NCBI GenBank assembly: GCA_029204225.1
Contig: CM055098.1
Span: 46,253,428 to 46,317,427, forward strand
DNA length: 64,000 nt
Source: Diphasiastrum complanatum
Lineage: Eukaryota; Streptophyta; Lycopodiopsida; Lycopodiales; Lycopodiaceae
Direction of reading: 5' to 3'
In this document: one piece after another, positions 34,874 through 46,136 of the stretch
Layout: each line of letters begins with the position of its first letter
How positions within the stretch are numbered: the first letter of the stretch is position 1
The notes under the pieces: generated by a model
The model's input: the letters and a program-made list of their open reading frames with translations, nothing else
Databases searched by the model: none
Told to the model about the DNA's origin: nothing
Made by a program: the position numbers and the translations under genes

Positions 34874-36000
34874 ATGGTGGAGTCGAATTTTGAGCACAAT
34901 GAAGGGACCCTAGAAATGCCAAAGAGCATCAGTTTGACAAAGTGCGGTGATGATACCTATGAGAATTTTGACAACAAGCAGCTAACCTTTCGGATTGATA
35001 TGCCAAACTTTCAGCTATTTGTATATTTGGCTGGTAGCAACCTTAGTGCCTTTGGATTTCCAAGCGACCATAAAGAAAAAGCCCAAAAAGTTGACAGATA
35101 TGTTACAGCAGCCTTATGCCAAGTTCTTGGATACATCTATGGATAATTGGAAAACAAAGATAGATTCTGTTGGAGGCCATCCCCTGCAAAGAATTGGTAG
35201 TTGCATGTGCATATATCACTAAATATACAGACCGAAGAAGGGCACACTTAATGAGGATTCGCCTGCAGATCTTTGTCATGTTGGGTAAATCATACGGGGG
35301 CTAGCAAAATATGTACAACTGGGCTAACATCATCTCCAGAAGTTTGATAAGTGCATTGATGAAAAGAACCCCGATAACAACTTGGTTTGCATATTCTTTG
35401 ACATAGCCAAGAGTCAAGCCCAGTTGGACTTAAAGACTGTGTTGACCCCAAGTTGACAGATATGTTACAGCAGCCCTATGCCAAGTTCTTGGATACATCT
35501 ATGGATAAATGGAAAACAAAGATAGATTCTGTTGGAGGCCATCGCCTGCAAAGAATTGGTAGTTGCATGTGCATATATCACTAGATATACAGACCGAAGA
35601 AGGACACACTTAATGAGGATTCGCCTGCAGATCTTTGTCATGTTGGGTAAATCATACGGGGGCCAGCAAAATATGTACAACTGGGCAGACATCATCTCCA
35701 AAAGTTTGATAAGTGCATTGATGAAAAGAACCCCGATAACAATTTGGTTTGCATATTCTTTGACATAGCCAAGAGTCAAGCCCAGTTGGACTTAAAGACT
35801 GTGTTGACCCCAAGGGATGCTACTGCTAGCCAAGGTTACAAAGCTGCCATAGCCTCTCCGTCAGGTACACCTTCAAGACAAGCTTCTGCTGTGTCACATG
35901 AACTAAGGACAAAGAACTGCCATGAAAGATCTTCTCCCCTAACATCCGGTCTTTCTGACACCGCACCAGTGGCAAAGAAGCAAAGAAGGAAGAGTTAGAA
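34874..36000 (+). pseudogene. Unidentified gag-like coding relic containing a tandem duplication
   Basis: The frame from 34874 starts MVESNFEHNEGTLEMPKSI and runs 90 codons to FGFPSDHKEKAQK. After frameshifts, reading continues through WKTKIDSVGGHRL and ACKELVVACAYITRYTDRRR and ends at 35998 with a basic, Ser-rich tail (VAKKQRRKS). The charged composition and basic C-terminus resemble a Gag, but no zinc knuckle, protease or RT is present, so the family is unknown. The central part is tandemly duplicated (period 362 bp). Confidence 0.4.
35089..35814 (+). repeat. Two-copy tandem duplication, 362-bp unit
   Basis: Unit 1 (35089-35450) and unit 2 (35451-35814) both begin AGTTGACAGATATGTTACAG and end GTGTTGACCCCAAG. 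Only about a dozen substitutions are visible between them. 362 is not a multiple of three, so the duplication shifts the frame. Confidence 0.9.
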
Positions 36001-36020
36001 TTAAAGTAGAATCACTGTGC

Positions 36021-36275
36021 TACTGTATTGTGGGTCCTATCAGTGGATAAGGATCAGTTGGCCTCGCCACAAGGCTAGTCGACGGGACACGCGTCCCGCC
36101 AACGACAACCTGGGTCATGCATGGGTTGTCTGAGTGAACAACTATATGTATAGTGTAATTTCATTATGAGAAATACAGTTGCTATGTGAGCTTGCAGTGG
36201 AGAGTGTTTTCTGTCTGTGTTACTGTGTAGCATGATCTGTGTTCCTGTGCAAAGCAAATTCTAAGTTGGTATCAG
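36021..36275 (+). repeat. 5' LTR 3' portion of copia element 4
   Basis: Sequence directly upstream of a plus-strand TGGTATCAGAGC primer-binding site must be an LTR 3' end. The exact LTR start is not known because the matching 3' LTR is not recognisable near 46.1 kb; only the general layout (a GGTCATGCATG block) is shared with 46186. Confidence 0.5.
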
Positions 36276-36278
36276 AGC
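36267..36278 (+). other. Primer-binding site of copia element 4
   Basis: TGGTATCAGAGC, complementary to the initiator Met-tRNA. It is followed at once by the CGTAC target-site copy of the inserted element. After the insertion (41516 on) the copia leader continues. Confidence 0.85.
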
Positions 36279-36283
36279 CGTAC

Positions 36284-37201
36284 TGTTGTGTCGGCGTCTC
36301 AAAGGGGCGCTGGAACTTGAGCGGTTTTCCCAACACGCCTTAAGTCTAACATTCATCCATCATGCACTTACGTAAAAGCCAACTCAGAAACGTAACAAGC
36401 TTAACCATTCAGACTTAAGAAAACTAGAATCCCAACCAACCCGAAAGCCAACTCAGAATCTGTCCCCAAAAGGTAACCAAAGGCAAAGACAAGCCACACA
36501 TGAAACCCGAGGCATAGTGGTCGCCAAACTGAACAATTGGCATAGTGGCAAGCTACACGTCGATGACGAGGACCCTTAGGCGCCGGCGACACAAAAAGGT
36601 TGTAGTAAGTGTCCTTCAACTTGGACCAGTCCCAGAGGTGAAACCGAAATGATAATCATCCCCAAGGATCAACTTTATTAGATTTGAAAGAGGTTACATT
36701 CATACATAGACTGACTGGTCTCGGGGCCACCAACACATGTCGGGCATTGTGCCTGGCTCGTGCTGGTAGAGGGAACTGAGACCTGGCGACTGGATTCCTG
36801 GCATTGGTTGAGCTGCCCAAGTTTCTGTCTGCCGGACTCCCCCTATAGTTCTACTGTGATTCGGCGCACCCCCTCTGGTTTGAAACATAGTGCTTTCTGA
36901 TAAAGCACGCTTTTTAGGACTTAGTTTTTATTTTGCTGATTAAGCCTGGCAAGCCTGGCAGAATCAGTCTGGCTCCCGGACATAGGTCCCGGGAGCCGTC
37001 CTGGTAGCAGAATCAACTTGCTTCCTGACTAGGCCATGACTCGAGCTCCAGAGCTAGCTCATGACTTGTGACTACTTGACTGGCTCACCACAGGTCGGAG
37101 GCTCAGTCCTTGACGTTCTAACTTGCTCTGGGACCTTAGAGAGTGTCACCCCTTAGAGTCTTACAGGGCACGCTGGGTGCACCTGAGTCAGCTTTGCAAC
37201 A
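36284..37201 (-). repeat. 3' LTR of the TR-GAG-like element
   Basis: 918 bp, bounded by TGTTGTGTCGG and CTTTGCAACA in plus orientation. It aligns over its whole length with 40614-41515; visible differences are mostly C/T and G/A transitions plus one short indel near 36940. Confidence 0.85.
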
Positions 37202-37212
37202 TCCTCCCCTCG
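37202..37212 (-). other. Polypurine tract of the TR-GAG-like element
   Basis: The minus strand reads CGAGGGGAGGA immediately before the LTR start TGTTGCAAAGC. Confidence 0.75.
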
Positions 37213-37570
37213 TTTGAGAAAGCTGATGTCCTCATCAAGGCCAAACTAGAACCTAAGACTCATGGCATGGGCTTAATTCACCGGCCAGACTTTATTCACA
37301 TATACAAGGGAACGGGCTTGATTCACCGGCCAAAGGAGACCAACTGTAAAGAGAAGTAAAAAAAACATTGTGTTTGCACCCAGCACTAGAAAAGTGTGGA
37401 TCTAGTTCACTTACGTAAAACCTGTGTAAAGCTGCTGCACTTAGACATTAGATTGAAGCTCACTCCTCGATGAAAAATGCGGCTTACTTTATTAACATGA
37501 AAGAAAAAGGTACTTACAGCTCCCTTAAGCCTCAGATATGTCATTTTCGTCGCACGTCTGGATGAGTCCC

Positions 37571-39783
37571 CTAGGACTCTAGATTTTTTGTTTGGTTGCC
37601 CAGGTTGAGCTCCTTGAGCTCTGCATCGGCACTTAGATTCACCTCTGATGTAGAAGCTGCAGGCAATGTTGGCTCCATTTGACCTCGCGTCAGCTGGTTT
37701 GTCACTGCTGGATGTCCTTCGTTAAAGAGGTGAGCTTTCGCTTGGTCACACAAGTTAATATCCTTGAGCTCTGCATTGGCACTTAACTTCACCTTTGATG
37801 TAGAAAATGCAGGCAATGTTGGCTCCATTTGGTCCCGTGTCAGCTGGTTTGTCACTGTTGACTGCCCTTTGTTAAAGAGGTGAATGAGATTGGGAGGGAT
37901 GGTTGGCTCAGGTCCATTTGTGTTGTTCTTTTCTAGTTGGTCCCCTGGCACAGCTCTGACGACACAAGGTCTCCTGCCATTATATAATAATACAAGGTTA
38001 ACCCCTTTTGCCAAGAAGGCCACCACATATTCGTTAAACCAGCTTAATCCCAAAATAGCGTCGAAGGCATCCATCTTCAAGATTGTGAACGTTAGTCGAT
38101 TCTTCCAAGTTCCTAGGGAGATTGGTAAGTTGGTTGCCAATCTACAAGTGATCATTGTACCTTTTGCGATCTCCACACAAATAGGAGTCACATTTTCTTC
38201 ACATTGGATGTCCAATTCCCCTGTCAGTTTTTCTGACAAGTAGTTATGTGACGCTCCCAGGTCTACCATGAAGTAAATGATCCTACCTTGAATACAGCCT
38301 TTCAGGTACAATAACTTTGATCCTCTCGCAGGCGTCGCCATGAGATGTTCACGATACACCGCAAGTGCCCCTATCTGTTGTAAGGCATTCAGGTCAGACT
38401 CCATCAAATCCGTTTCTGGGTCCTCTTCGTCATCCTGTTCACCATCTTCTTGATAAAATGTCTCTCTCTCCATCCTATCAAATCCTTCAATGGTAGCCAT
38501 GATTTGCTTGTTCAAGGGTTTGGGGCATGACCTCCAAGAGTGACCTTGCTGATGACAGTTGAAGCAGCGCATGGAACTGCCCACTGTTGGTGAGCTGTTG
38601 TTGTGACTAGCTGAAGGTCCAACATTGTTTCTTCTCTGGAACGTATTCCCTCCATTGTTGCCTTGGTTGCCAAACCCTGTTTTTGTTGGAAATTTGTTCA
38701 CGCTACTCGAGGCTTGGTTGACATTTGAAGCTGAGTCCCCCCTTGAAAAGAAGCTCGGACTCGATCTGGATCCACTAAATACTTTTGTTGAGGTTGAGGG
38801 AGCAGCTGGTGCCAATGTGCTCTCATAATCACAAACCATTTCAGCCGCCCAAATAGTTGAATTGAAATCATGGGGCATGTAGCTGTCTATTGCACGTCGG
38901 GTCCAAGACTGCATTCCAGACAAGAGGTAATGAGTTTTGTCCACCTCGGACATATCTTCAATAACCCATACACTCTGTCTGAATTTATTGAGGTACTCTC
39001 GCAATGACCCTTTCTGCTTGAGCCCTGATAATTCTGTCCTCAATCTCATGTGTGAATCCTTCGATATGAATTCCTCTCGTAACGCGGTTTTGAATGCGTC
39101 CCATGTCTAGAAATGCATTCCTGCCATCCGGTACCAATTTGTAGTGTAGCCCTCAAAATATGCTAATGCCAAGTCCGTTCTTTCTTCCTCAGGAGTGTTC
39201 ATCAGACGGAAGTAATGGTCCACGTGAAACAACCAATCTTCCACAATTCAAATGTCACGCTCTCCTTTGAAAGTAGGTGGTGCTTTTACTTTGGCAGTCT
39301 TCTTTGGGCCTTCTGTGTTTCGCGCTTGTGGTTCTCTTGGTATCTGTGGAGGAGGCGCCACTGCATTCCCTCTAGTTGCCTCCAACTCTTCAAACCTGGC
39401 TTCAAGCTGTGTTAGCCCATCTCTCATTTCTCTAGCAAGGTTAAATTGAGTAAGGTTCATGGCTCACAGGGATGTTTGCCATTCTTTCCTTTCTATTTCT
39501 CTGTCCTTCTTCACCTCGCTAAGCATAGCCATCATTGCGCTTGATAAGTATTGCCGCATCTTCACTTCAAAGAGGTCTTGTTGCGCCTCTGGCAAGAGTT
39601 CGTCTCTTGGTGTAGGTTCAGAAGAGCCACCCATCTCTTCTTGGAGAGGCGCCACTGTGGAGTGCATACGCTCTTTCTTTCTTGACTTGGACCTGGTGCC
39701 ATCTCGATGCATGCAGGAGCCGTATTCTCGAACCTGCTCCACTCCTCCGTCAATGCTCTTAACTCATCAAGGTGGTCCTCCAT
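37571..39783 (-). pseudogene. Gag-protease polyprotein of the TR-GAG-like element
   Basis: From about 39783 leftward, in three frame segments: an N-terminal acidic/basic coiled region (EVKMRQYLSSAMMAMLSEVK), then NLAREMRDGLTQLEARFEEL, a Retrotrans_gag core (VEDWLFHVDHYFRLMNTPEE with stops, then SLREYLNKFRQSVWVIEDMS), a Ser/Asn-rich linker, the zinc knuckle CFNCHQQGHSWRSC, and a retropepsin domain with active site YFMVDLGASHNYLS and FDAILGLSWF. The usual active-site D-S-G-A is D-L-G-A here. The 39049-37571 part is open for 492 codons; the N-terminal part has stops at 39461, 39246 and 39109. The C-terminus carries a duplicated block (VTNQLTRDQMEPTLPA, then VTNQLTRGQMEPTLPA). Gag would package RNA, protease process Gag. 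Confidence 0.85.
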
Positions 39784-39789
39784 TATAGT

Positions 39790-40599
39790 AAGAGGTGTAC
39801 TTCCAACAGATTATCGCCTCAATCCTTTTTATTTTTGAAAACTCTCTCTTCTGTCGGTGGGCCCCACAGCTCTCTTTTCTTCTTTATTAAATCAGCTTCA
39901 ATGAAAATATCCCCTCCTCAAACTTAGCACACTCACATCACCTGAGAGCCAAGTAGGAACCAGGTCATTTGTGTCCAAGCAAGCACACAACAAACGAAAC
40001 ATACCAACCAAAGCAAACACAGAGGATCCCTCTCAAGCCACAATCCCCTTGAGACCGGACGTAGGACCTTTGCCTAGTTGCGCCCACACAAATCTATCAC
40101 AGAATTAGCCCATGGAAAATATCCATCCAACCATCCGTGCTTTCACCATTAAGCAGCACATTGCCTCAGTCACGCCCCACCACTTTTTGGTCAATAGCCC
40201 TTATAGCTAAACGATCGGCAGCTATCCCGCACTAGCAGCTAACCACCCGTGCTTTACACCCAAATTCGAGCAGCATCTCTATATCAATGGTTAACTCGTA
40301 CAGTTCGAATATGTCACCCCGCACCCCACAAGGCACAGACCGTGCTTTCACCTACCTAGACAGCACTTTGCCTCATCTGTCCTACGTGCAGACGGCGCCA
40401 GGCCTGAACCGCGAGAACTGACCGTGCTTACAGCTCAAGGGTAGCACATTGACTCATCAAGTCCCCCGTTCTGCCGACCACCCCGACCATGGATGCACCA
40501 GTGCTTACACTGTGGGCAGCACCTTGCACAACGGCTGTCCTGACAAATCCCAAAAAAGTGGTCCTCCCTGTGAGACTTGCGTAGCTGACCGGCTAGTCG
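39790..40599 (-). other. Untranslated leader of the TR-GAG-like element
   Basis: No ORF of significance. Three to four similar blocks containing CCGTGCTTTCACC or CCGTGCTTACA and GCAGCAC(A/T)TTG recur (about 40135, 40248, 40340, 40425, 40499), giving a loose repeat that could be a packaging or dimerisation structure (inference). Confidence 0.5.
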
Positions 40600-40611
40600 G
40601 CTCTGATACCA
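40600..40611 (-). other. Primer-binding site of the TR-GAG-like element
   Basis: TGGTATCAGAGC on the minus strand, two bases after the LTR end at 40614. About 800 bp of untranslated leader separates it from gag. Confidence 0.85.
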
Positions 40612-40613
40612 CA

Positions 40614-41515
40614 TATTGCGTTGGCACCTCAAAGGGGCGCTGGGACTTGAGCGATTTCTCTGACACGCGCTTAAGTCTAACATTCATCCATCATGCACTT
40701 ACGTAAAAGCCAACTCAGAAACGTAACAAGCTTAACCATTCAGACTTAAGAAAACTAGAATCCCAACCAACCCGAAAGCCAGCTCAGAATCTGTCCCCAA
40801 AAGGTAACCAAAGGCAAAGACAAGCCACACATGAAACCCGAGGCATAGTGGTCGCCAAACTGACCAATTGGCATAGCGGCAAGCCACACGTCGATGACGA
40901 GGACCCTTAGGTGTCGGCGACACAAAAAGGTTGTAGTAAGGGTCCTTCAACTTGGACCAGTCCCAAGGCAAAACCGAAATGGTAATCATCCCCAAGGATC
41001 AACTTTATTAGATTTGGAAGAGGTTACATTCATACATAGACTGATCGGTCTCGGGGCCACCAACACGTGCTGGGCATTGTGCCTAGCTCATGCTGGTAGA
41101 GGGAGCTGAGACCTGGTGACTGGATTCTTGGCGCTGGTTGAGCTGCCCAAGTTTCTGTCTGCCGGACTCCCCCTATAGTTCTGCTGTGATTTAGCACACC
41201 CCCTCTGGTTTGAAACATAGTGCTTTTTGGTAAAGCATGCTTTTTAGAACTTAGTTTTTATTTTGCTGATAACAGAATCAGTCTGGCTCCCGGACATGGG
41301 TCCTGGGAGCCGTCCCGGCGGCAAAATCAACTTGCTTCCTGACTAGGCCATGACTCGAGCTCCAGAGCTAGCTCATGACTTGTGACTACTTGACTGGCTC
41401 ACCACAGGTCGGAGGCTCAGTCCTTGACATTCTAACTTGCTCTAGGATCTTAGAGAGTGTCACCCCTTAGAGTCTTACAGGGCACGCTGGGTGCACTCGA
41501 GTCAGCTTTACAACA
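40614..41515 (-). repeat. 5' LTR of the TR-GAG-like element
   Basis: 902 bp, full-length partner of 36284-37201. The terminal dinucleotide next to the primer-binding site is mutated (TA instead of TG in plus orientation). Confidence 0.85.
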
Positions 41516-41520
41516 CGTAC

Positions 41521-42837
41521 AGGGAGTGTACACAGTACAGCATCGCCATCGAAGAGAGCTTCAGGAGAAGAGAAGTCTTCTGAGAGTTCGGGGTTTACGG
41601 CGGACTGAAGACGAAAAGAAAAGTCACTGTATAGACAATCGTTAGGCATAAAGGGATTTGCAGAGGAGCTGCAAAGAGCAGTGATAGTGGCCATAGCAAT
41701 TGACAGGGCAGGATTTGGTGAAAAACTGAGAAAATTGTGAATTTCTCAGCTTCGGTGGGGTTTTGAAGCTTTCTCTACAAAGTTGAACCATGTGTGGTGA
41801 AATCCTTACCAAGTTGTATGTCATCAGTCCCATTAGATTGGTAGGACTAGGGCGACCTCAGGGAGGTTGAATTTGTAAGAAAAAAACTCAGAGTAAAGTT
41901 GAGAATTGCTTGGAAAAGAGCTGAAGAAGGGTTTCTTGGTAAAAATCAGAAAACTGTTGGGAAAACCAGCTATTCTCAGTCGTTCCAAGGCCAAATATAG
42001 ATCTGAAAAGTTCTTCCAGGACGCAGAGATAGGGTGCATCCAGCTATAGATTCAGATTGGATCAAAAACGCTCCAGAATCGCGCAAGAACAAGCTAATTT
42101 GGCTTAAAAAGAAGCAAGAAATCAGGAAAGAGGAGGAGAGGTCATGGAGGCCGTGAGGACTGGTCGCGCGCTTCAAAACCAAAGAACACATAGTGTTCCA
42201 AAGTGAGACATGCCTGCAAGCACGTGAATCAGCGCACAAAAGCGCCCAGGACCGTCGGATCTCCAGTCACATAGACCTGTGGTAAAGATCGAGCCTCCAA
42301 GAACAGTTGTGGGCCGTTGGATCGAAGGTAGCCATTGGATTGAGGTGAAAGGGGCTTTGAAAGGAACTGAAGGCCATTGACGGAAGATTGGCCATTCAAC
42401 TTCATTAAAAATTTTCACACTGAAATTGGAGTTGGGTCCCTTCACGTGTGAAAGGTGAAGTTTCTTCAAGGTGAAGAAACAGTTCAAAAGTTCAAAAAGC
42501 CCTTATTTTTTAGTCTTTTAGCCTATTTTGACCAAACGAAAGGCTATAAACTCCAAATGAAAGGCACCCAAACTGTACTTGCAAGTACGCTACCGCAAAG
42601 CAAAGTGATTGCAGTGCACCAAAAGTGATTTCACCATTTCACTGGGCACGAAGTTGGGAGTTGACAACTGAGTGCATTTTGGAAGGCGACGCCGATTTGG
42701 CTTTCAAATTGGTGGAAAAGCGGTGAGTGGCCTGGTAAGGGAAAAAGTGCAGGTCATTATTTTCAACTTCTGACATCATTGTTGGCCTCGGCATACTGTT
42801 TTTAGCCTACGACAGAAGTTTCAAGCAGTTTTGCTAT
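41521..42837 (+). other. 5' untranslated leader of copia element 4
   Basis: 1.3 kb between the interrupted primer-binding site and the gag ATG. It has several short ORFs but none with a domain. It is purine-rich in plus orientation. Confidence 0.5.
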
Positions 42838-43680
42838 GGCAAACATGGGAGAGTCCATTTTGAGTGAAAGTAGCAAATTGGACGGGATTTCCAACTATGC
42901 AGTGTGGAATTCAAAATGAAAAACATACTGATGGAGAAATACGTGTGGAAAGTCGTCACAAGTGATGAGAGAAGGTTGCCAAATGAAGCGGATATCAAAG
43001 TGTTCGACAAAAAGATGAGAAAAGCTTTGACCTTCATTAACTTGTCAGTGAAGGATCACATCATTACCCACATTTGTGATGCTGTTACACCCAGACATGC
43101 ATGGGATGTGCGACGTCAAATCCGTCAAAAATCATGTTTTTGAAGTCAGAGCTGAATAGTGCCCGAATGAAACAAGGAGAGCACATTCAGACGTACATGA
43201 CCAAAATCAAGACAATGAGGGATGAACTACATTCTATTGGTGAGCGCATACGTAATGTGGAGCTGGTGCACAATGCAGTGGCATTGCAAAACCCTATCAG
43301 ATGTCTGTGAGCGGAATAGCATCAAGAGAAAGATTGCCAACCTTTGATGAGCTCACAGGAATCTTGATGCAGGAAGAGCAACGACGAGAAATGGTGAAAC
43401 CTAGACATCAAAATACTGACGATCAGGCACTTGCGACACGCCAAAAACAAGGCAAGGGCAAGGGCAAGAAGAAGTCTAAGTAGCAATTTGTCAAGTCTCA
43501 GGAGGATGAGGGATCTTCCAGTAAGACCAAGAAGAAAGACAAGTGCTTCCATTGTGGTAAAAAGGGCCATTGGAAGAGTGAATGTCGCAAATTCCTGGCG
43601 GAACAAGGCAAGGGGAAACCAAAACAAGCAGGTAACCTTGTCGATGAGGGTGAGATTGAAGACTCTAGCATCTTCATATC
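42838..43680 (+). pseudogene. Copia element 4: Gag with zinc knuckle
   Basis: The ATG at 42838 begins MANMGESILSESSKLDGI, followed by NYAVWNS, a typical copia Gag start. After a -1 frame change at about 42920 it continues with KMRKALTFINLSVKDHI and AWDVRRQIRQKS, then MKQGEHIQTYMTKIKTMRDE, a lysine-rich stretch and the knuckle CFHCGKKGHWKSEC at about 43540. Three frames are used, so at least two frameshifts and one stop (43312) have accumulated. Gag would assemble the particle. Confidence 0.82.
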
Positions 43681-43684
43681 TGCA

Positions 43685-44551
43685 TTGTCATCTAATCAAG
43701 ATGATCAAGCATGGTATATTGACTTAGGAGCCACAAGACACATGACAGGTAACAAGAATTGGTTCAGTAGCATGAAAGTGTTGGATAATGGAATGTCCGT
43801 TTCACAAGCAAATGGCGAGGTGTGCAAGATCGAGGGGATGCACACCGTTTCAATCCAACTACCTAATGGCAAAAGCAGGATGATCAGGGAGGTACTTTAC
43901 GTACCAGGTTTGAAAAAAAATCTACTTTCTGTTGGAGTCATTTCTGATCAAAAGTTGAAAGTAGAATTTGCCCATGATCATTTCTTTGTGAAGGATGTGA
44001 ACCAAAAGTTCAAAGTTATTGCGGGTGGAGTAAGAGAGTCCAATACAAAATTGTACAGGTTGAATGCTACAATCAAGGGGCAACATGGACTTGTATCATC
44101 CATTTCATCGCAAACTGAGTTGTGGCATAAGAGACTTGGTCACTTGAACTTGGGAAGCCTCAGTTCGATGAGAAAATTGGAGATGGTAACAAGATTGCCT
44201 ACCATAGAAGATCACTTGAAATCGATGTGCAAATCTTGTGTATATGAGAAGCAGCATCGAGAGAAGTTCAATAAAGGGGGTGTTGCAAGAGCAAAGAACA
44301 TCCTGGATTTAATCCACACAGATTTATGCGGGCCTATGAGGACCATGTCCTTAGGTAAAGCCTTCTATTTCATGACCTTTATTAATGATATGTCACGTAA
44401 TACATGGATCTACTTCTTGAAGAAGAAATCAGATGCATTTGACAACTTCAAAAGCTTCAAAGCATTAGTCGAAAATCAGACAGGTAGGAAGATCAAAGTC
44501 CTAAAATCAGATAGTGGAGGTGAGTACAAGGCTAATGACTTCAATGATTGA
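43685..44551 (+). pseudogene. Copia element 4: protease and integrase N-terminal half
   Basis: A 288-codon open frame. Residues 10-25 contain the retropepsin loop WYIDLGATRHMTG, with D-L-G-A for the usual D-S-G-A. Then come LYVPGLKKNLLSVGVI, the zinc finger LWHKRLGHLNL...CKSCVYEKQHRE, and the integrase core with D in LIHTDLCGPM and D in VLKSDSGGEY. A frameshift near 44545 separates it from the rest of integrase. The degree of preservation suggests a relatively young insertion. Confidence 0.88.
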
Positions 44552-45445
44552 TCAATGTGGGATTAAAAGACAATTTACGCAAGCTCATACTCTTGCTCTC
44601 AATGGTGTAGCTGAGCGCAAGAATCGGACGATTGTGGAAAGTGTCAGATCTATGCTAGCTGAGATGAAACTACCAAAAGATTTTTGGTCAGAAGCATGCA
44701 GCACGACAGTCTATCTTCAAAATAGAAGTCCTACCATTGCCACACCAAAGATAACACCTGAAGAAGCATTCACGAAGAAGAAGCCAAAGGTGAACCACTT
44801 GCAAATCTTTGGATGTAAGGCCTTTGTACATGTTTTTAAGGAAGAGAGATGTAAACTTGATATAAAATCTATCAAGTGTATATTCCTAGGATATGATGAT
44901 CGTGTGAAGGGCTATAGATGTTTTGATCTAGTGGAAAACAAAGTCCATATAAGCCATGATGTTATCTTTGATGAATCCAAGATGTATGAAGACGAGGATG
45001 CTGAGAAGATAGAGACATCCAGTGGGAAAGATGGTATAGTGAGGATACCACCTGATGATGATCCATTCATTGACCTTCCAAGTGATGAAAAAGAGGATAC
45101 ATCTCAAGATACTACTACTCAACCTCAAGAGATAGGTTGGAGAGGTAGGGACAAATCTTTCGGTGCAAGAAGGATTGAAGTTGCAGGTGACAAACACAAG
45201 GAGAAGGATGTACCATGGGATACATTTTCACCAGGAAGCCGATCACTTGACAGGAAGCTTCATAAGTGGTTTGAGAGATTGTTGGAGAGCCGCGACATGG
45301 ATGACTTTCCAGGATCATTTAGTCAGGGAGAGCTACGAAGATCAACAAGAGAGAAGACACAACCTGAAAGGTACGAAGCAAATTATGCTCTCTTATCTAG
45401 TATTATTCAAAGCAAAGAACCTTCAGTACCATGCAGATGGAAGTA
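44552..45445 (+). pseudogene. Copia element 4: integrase C-terminal half and linker
   Basis: The frame entered near 44560 reads CGIKRQFTQAHTLALNGVAE, in which the catalytic E follows (GVAERKNRT), then WSEACSTTVYLQNRSPT, LQIFGCKAFVHVF, CIFLGYDDRVKGYRCF and HISHDVIFDES. A long acidic linker (DDDPFIDLPSDEKEDTS) leads toward RT. The triad of the integrase is therefore complete across the frameshift at 44545. Confidence 0.85.
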
Positions 45446-46136
45446 TAGCAAAGCACAAGGCAAGATTGGTGATCAAAGGGTATGCACAAAGTAAAGGCAT
45501 CAATTATGAGGAGACCTTTGTGCCGGTTTGTAAGTGGAATACTCTACATCTACTTGTTGCTTTAGCTTCACATTTTGGTTGGCCTTTGCATCAAATGGAT
45601 GTGAAATCTGCTTTTCTAAATGGTGAGTTAGAAGAAGAAGTGTTCATGGATCAACCTGAAGGCTTTGTAGCGAAGGGACAGAAAAATAAAGTATGTTGCT
45701 TGCAGAAAGCGCTTTATGGTCTTAAATAGGCACCACGTGCATGGTATAGCAGGATTGATGCCTACTTTCGTTCAAAGGGGATGGTGAGAACACATTCTGA
45801 TCCAAATCTATATGTCTTATGCTTTGATGGTATGGTTGCTTTGATGCTCTTTATGTTGATGACTTGATTATTACGGGAAATAATCAAGAGATGATAGACA
45901 TGATCAAGAAAGACCTCATGGAACAATTCAAGATGACAGATCTCAGCCTGATGCATTATTGCCTTGGAGTAGAGGTGGGGCAAAAAGGACACAAAGTGGG
46001 TTTAACACAGGTGAAGTATGTCAAAGAGTTGCTGCACAGGTTTAGGTTGCAGGATTGCAAACCAGTAAATACTCCTATTGGACCAGGTAAAAAGCTTTCT
46101 AAGCTTGATGAGTCACGGTTATTTGGCGTGCAGTGA
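45446..46136 (+). pseudogene. Copia element 4: reverse transcriptase, truncated before RNase H
   Basis: After a frame change near 45430 the RT reads KHKARLVIKGYAQSKGINYE, ETFVPVCKWNTLHLLVALA, PLHQMDVKSAFLNGELEEEV and CCLQKALYGLK. A stop at 45727 interrupts it. It continues APRAWYSRIDAYF, then MLFMLMT and DDLIITGNNQEM in another frame (FVDD-type box near 45855) and VGLTQVKYVKELLHRF, and ends after GPGKKLSKLDESR. RNase H, polypurine tract and 3' LTR are missing; the break is at about 46120. Confidence 0.85.

Larger units (their letters stand above)
36284..41515 (-). mobile_element. Complete gag-protease-only LTR element (TR-GAG-like), nested in copia element 4
   Basis: A 5.23-kb element with LTRs at both ends, flanked by the target-site duplication CGTAC (36279-36283 and 41516-41520). 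It reads leftward: 5' LTR 40614-41515, primer-binding site 40600-40611 (TGGTATCAGAGC on the minus strand), Gag plus protease 39783-37571, polypurine tract 37202-37212 and 3' LTR 36284-37201. There is no room for RT or integrase, as only about 370 bp lie between the protease ORF end and the LTR. It must have been mobilised in trans by an autonomous gypsy element. This matches the published TR-GAG class of non-autonomous plant elements. Confidence 0.85.

Noticed and set aside
38625-38828. Plus-strand ORFs within 37.8-39.8 kb
   Set aside because: Shadows of the minus-strand gag-protease ORF.
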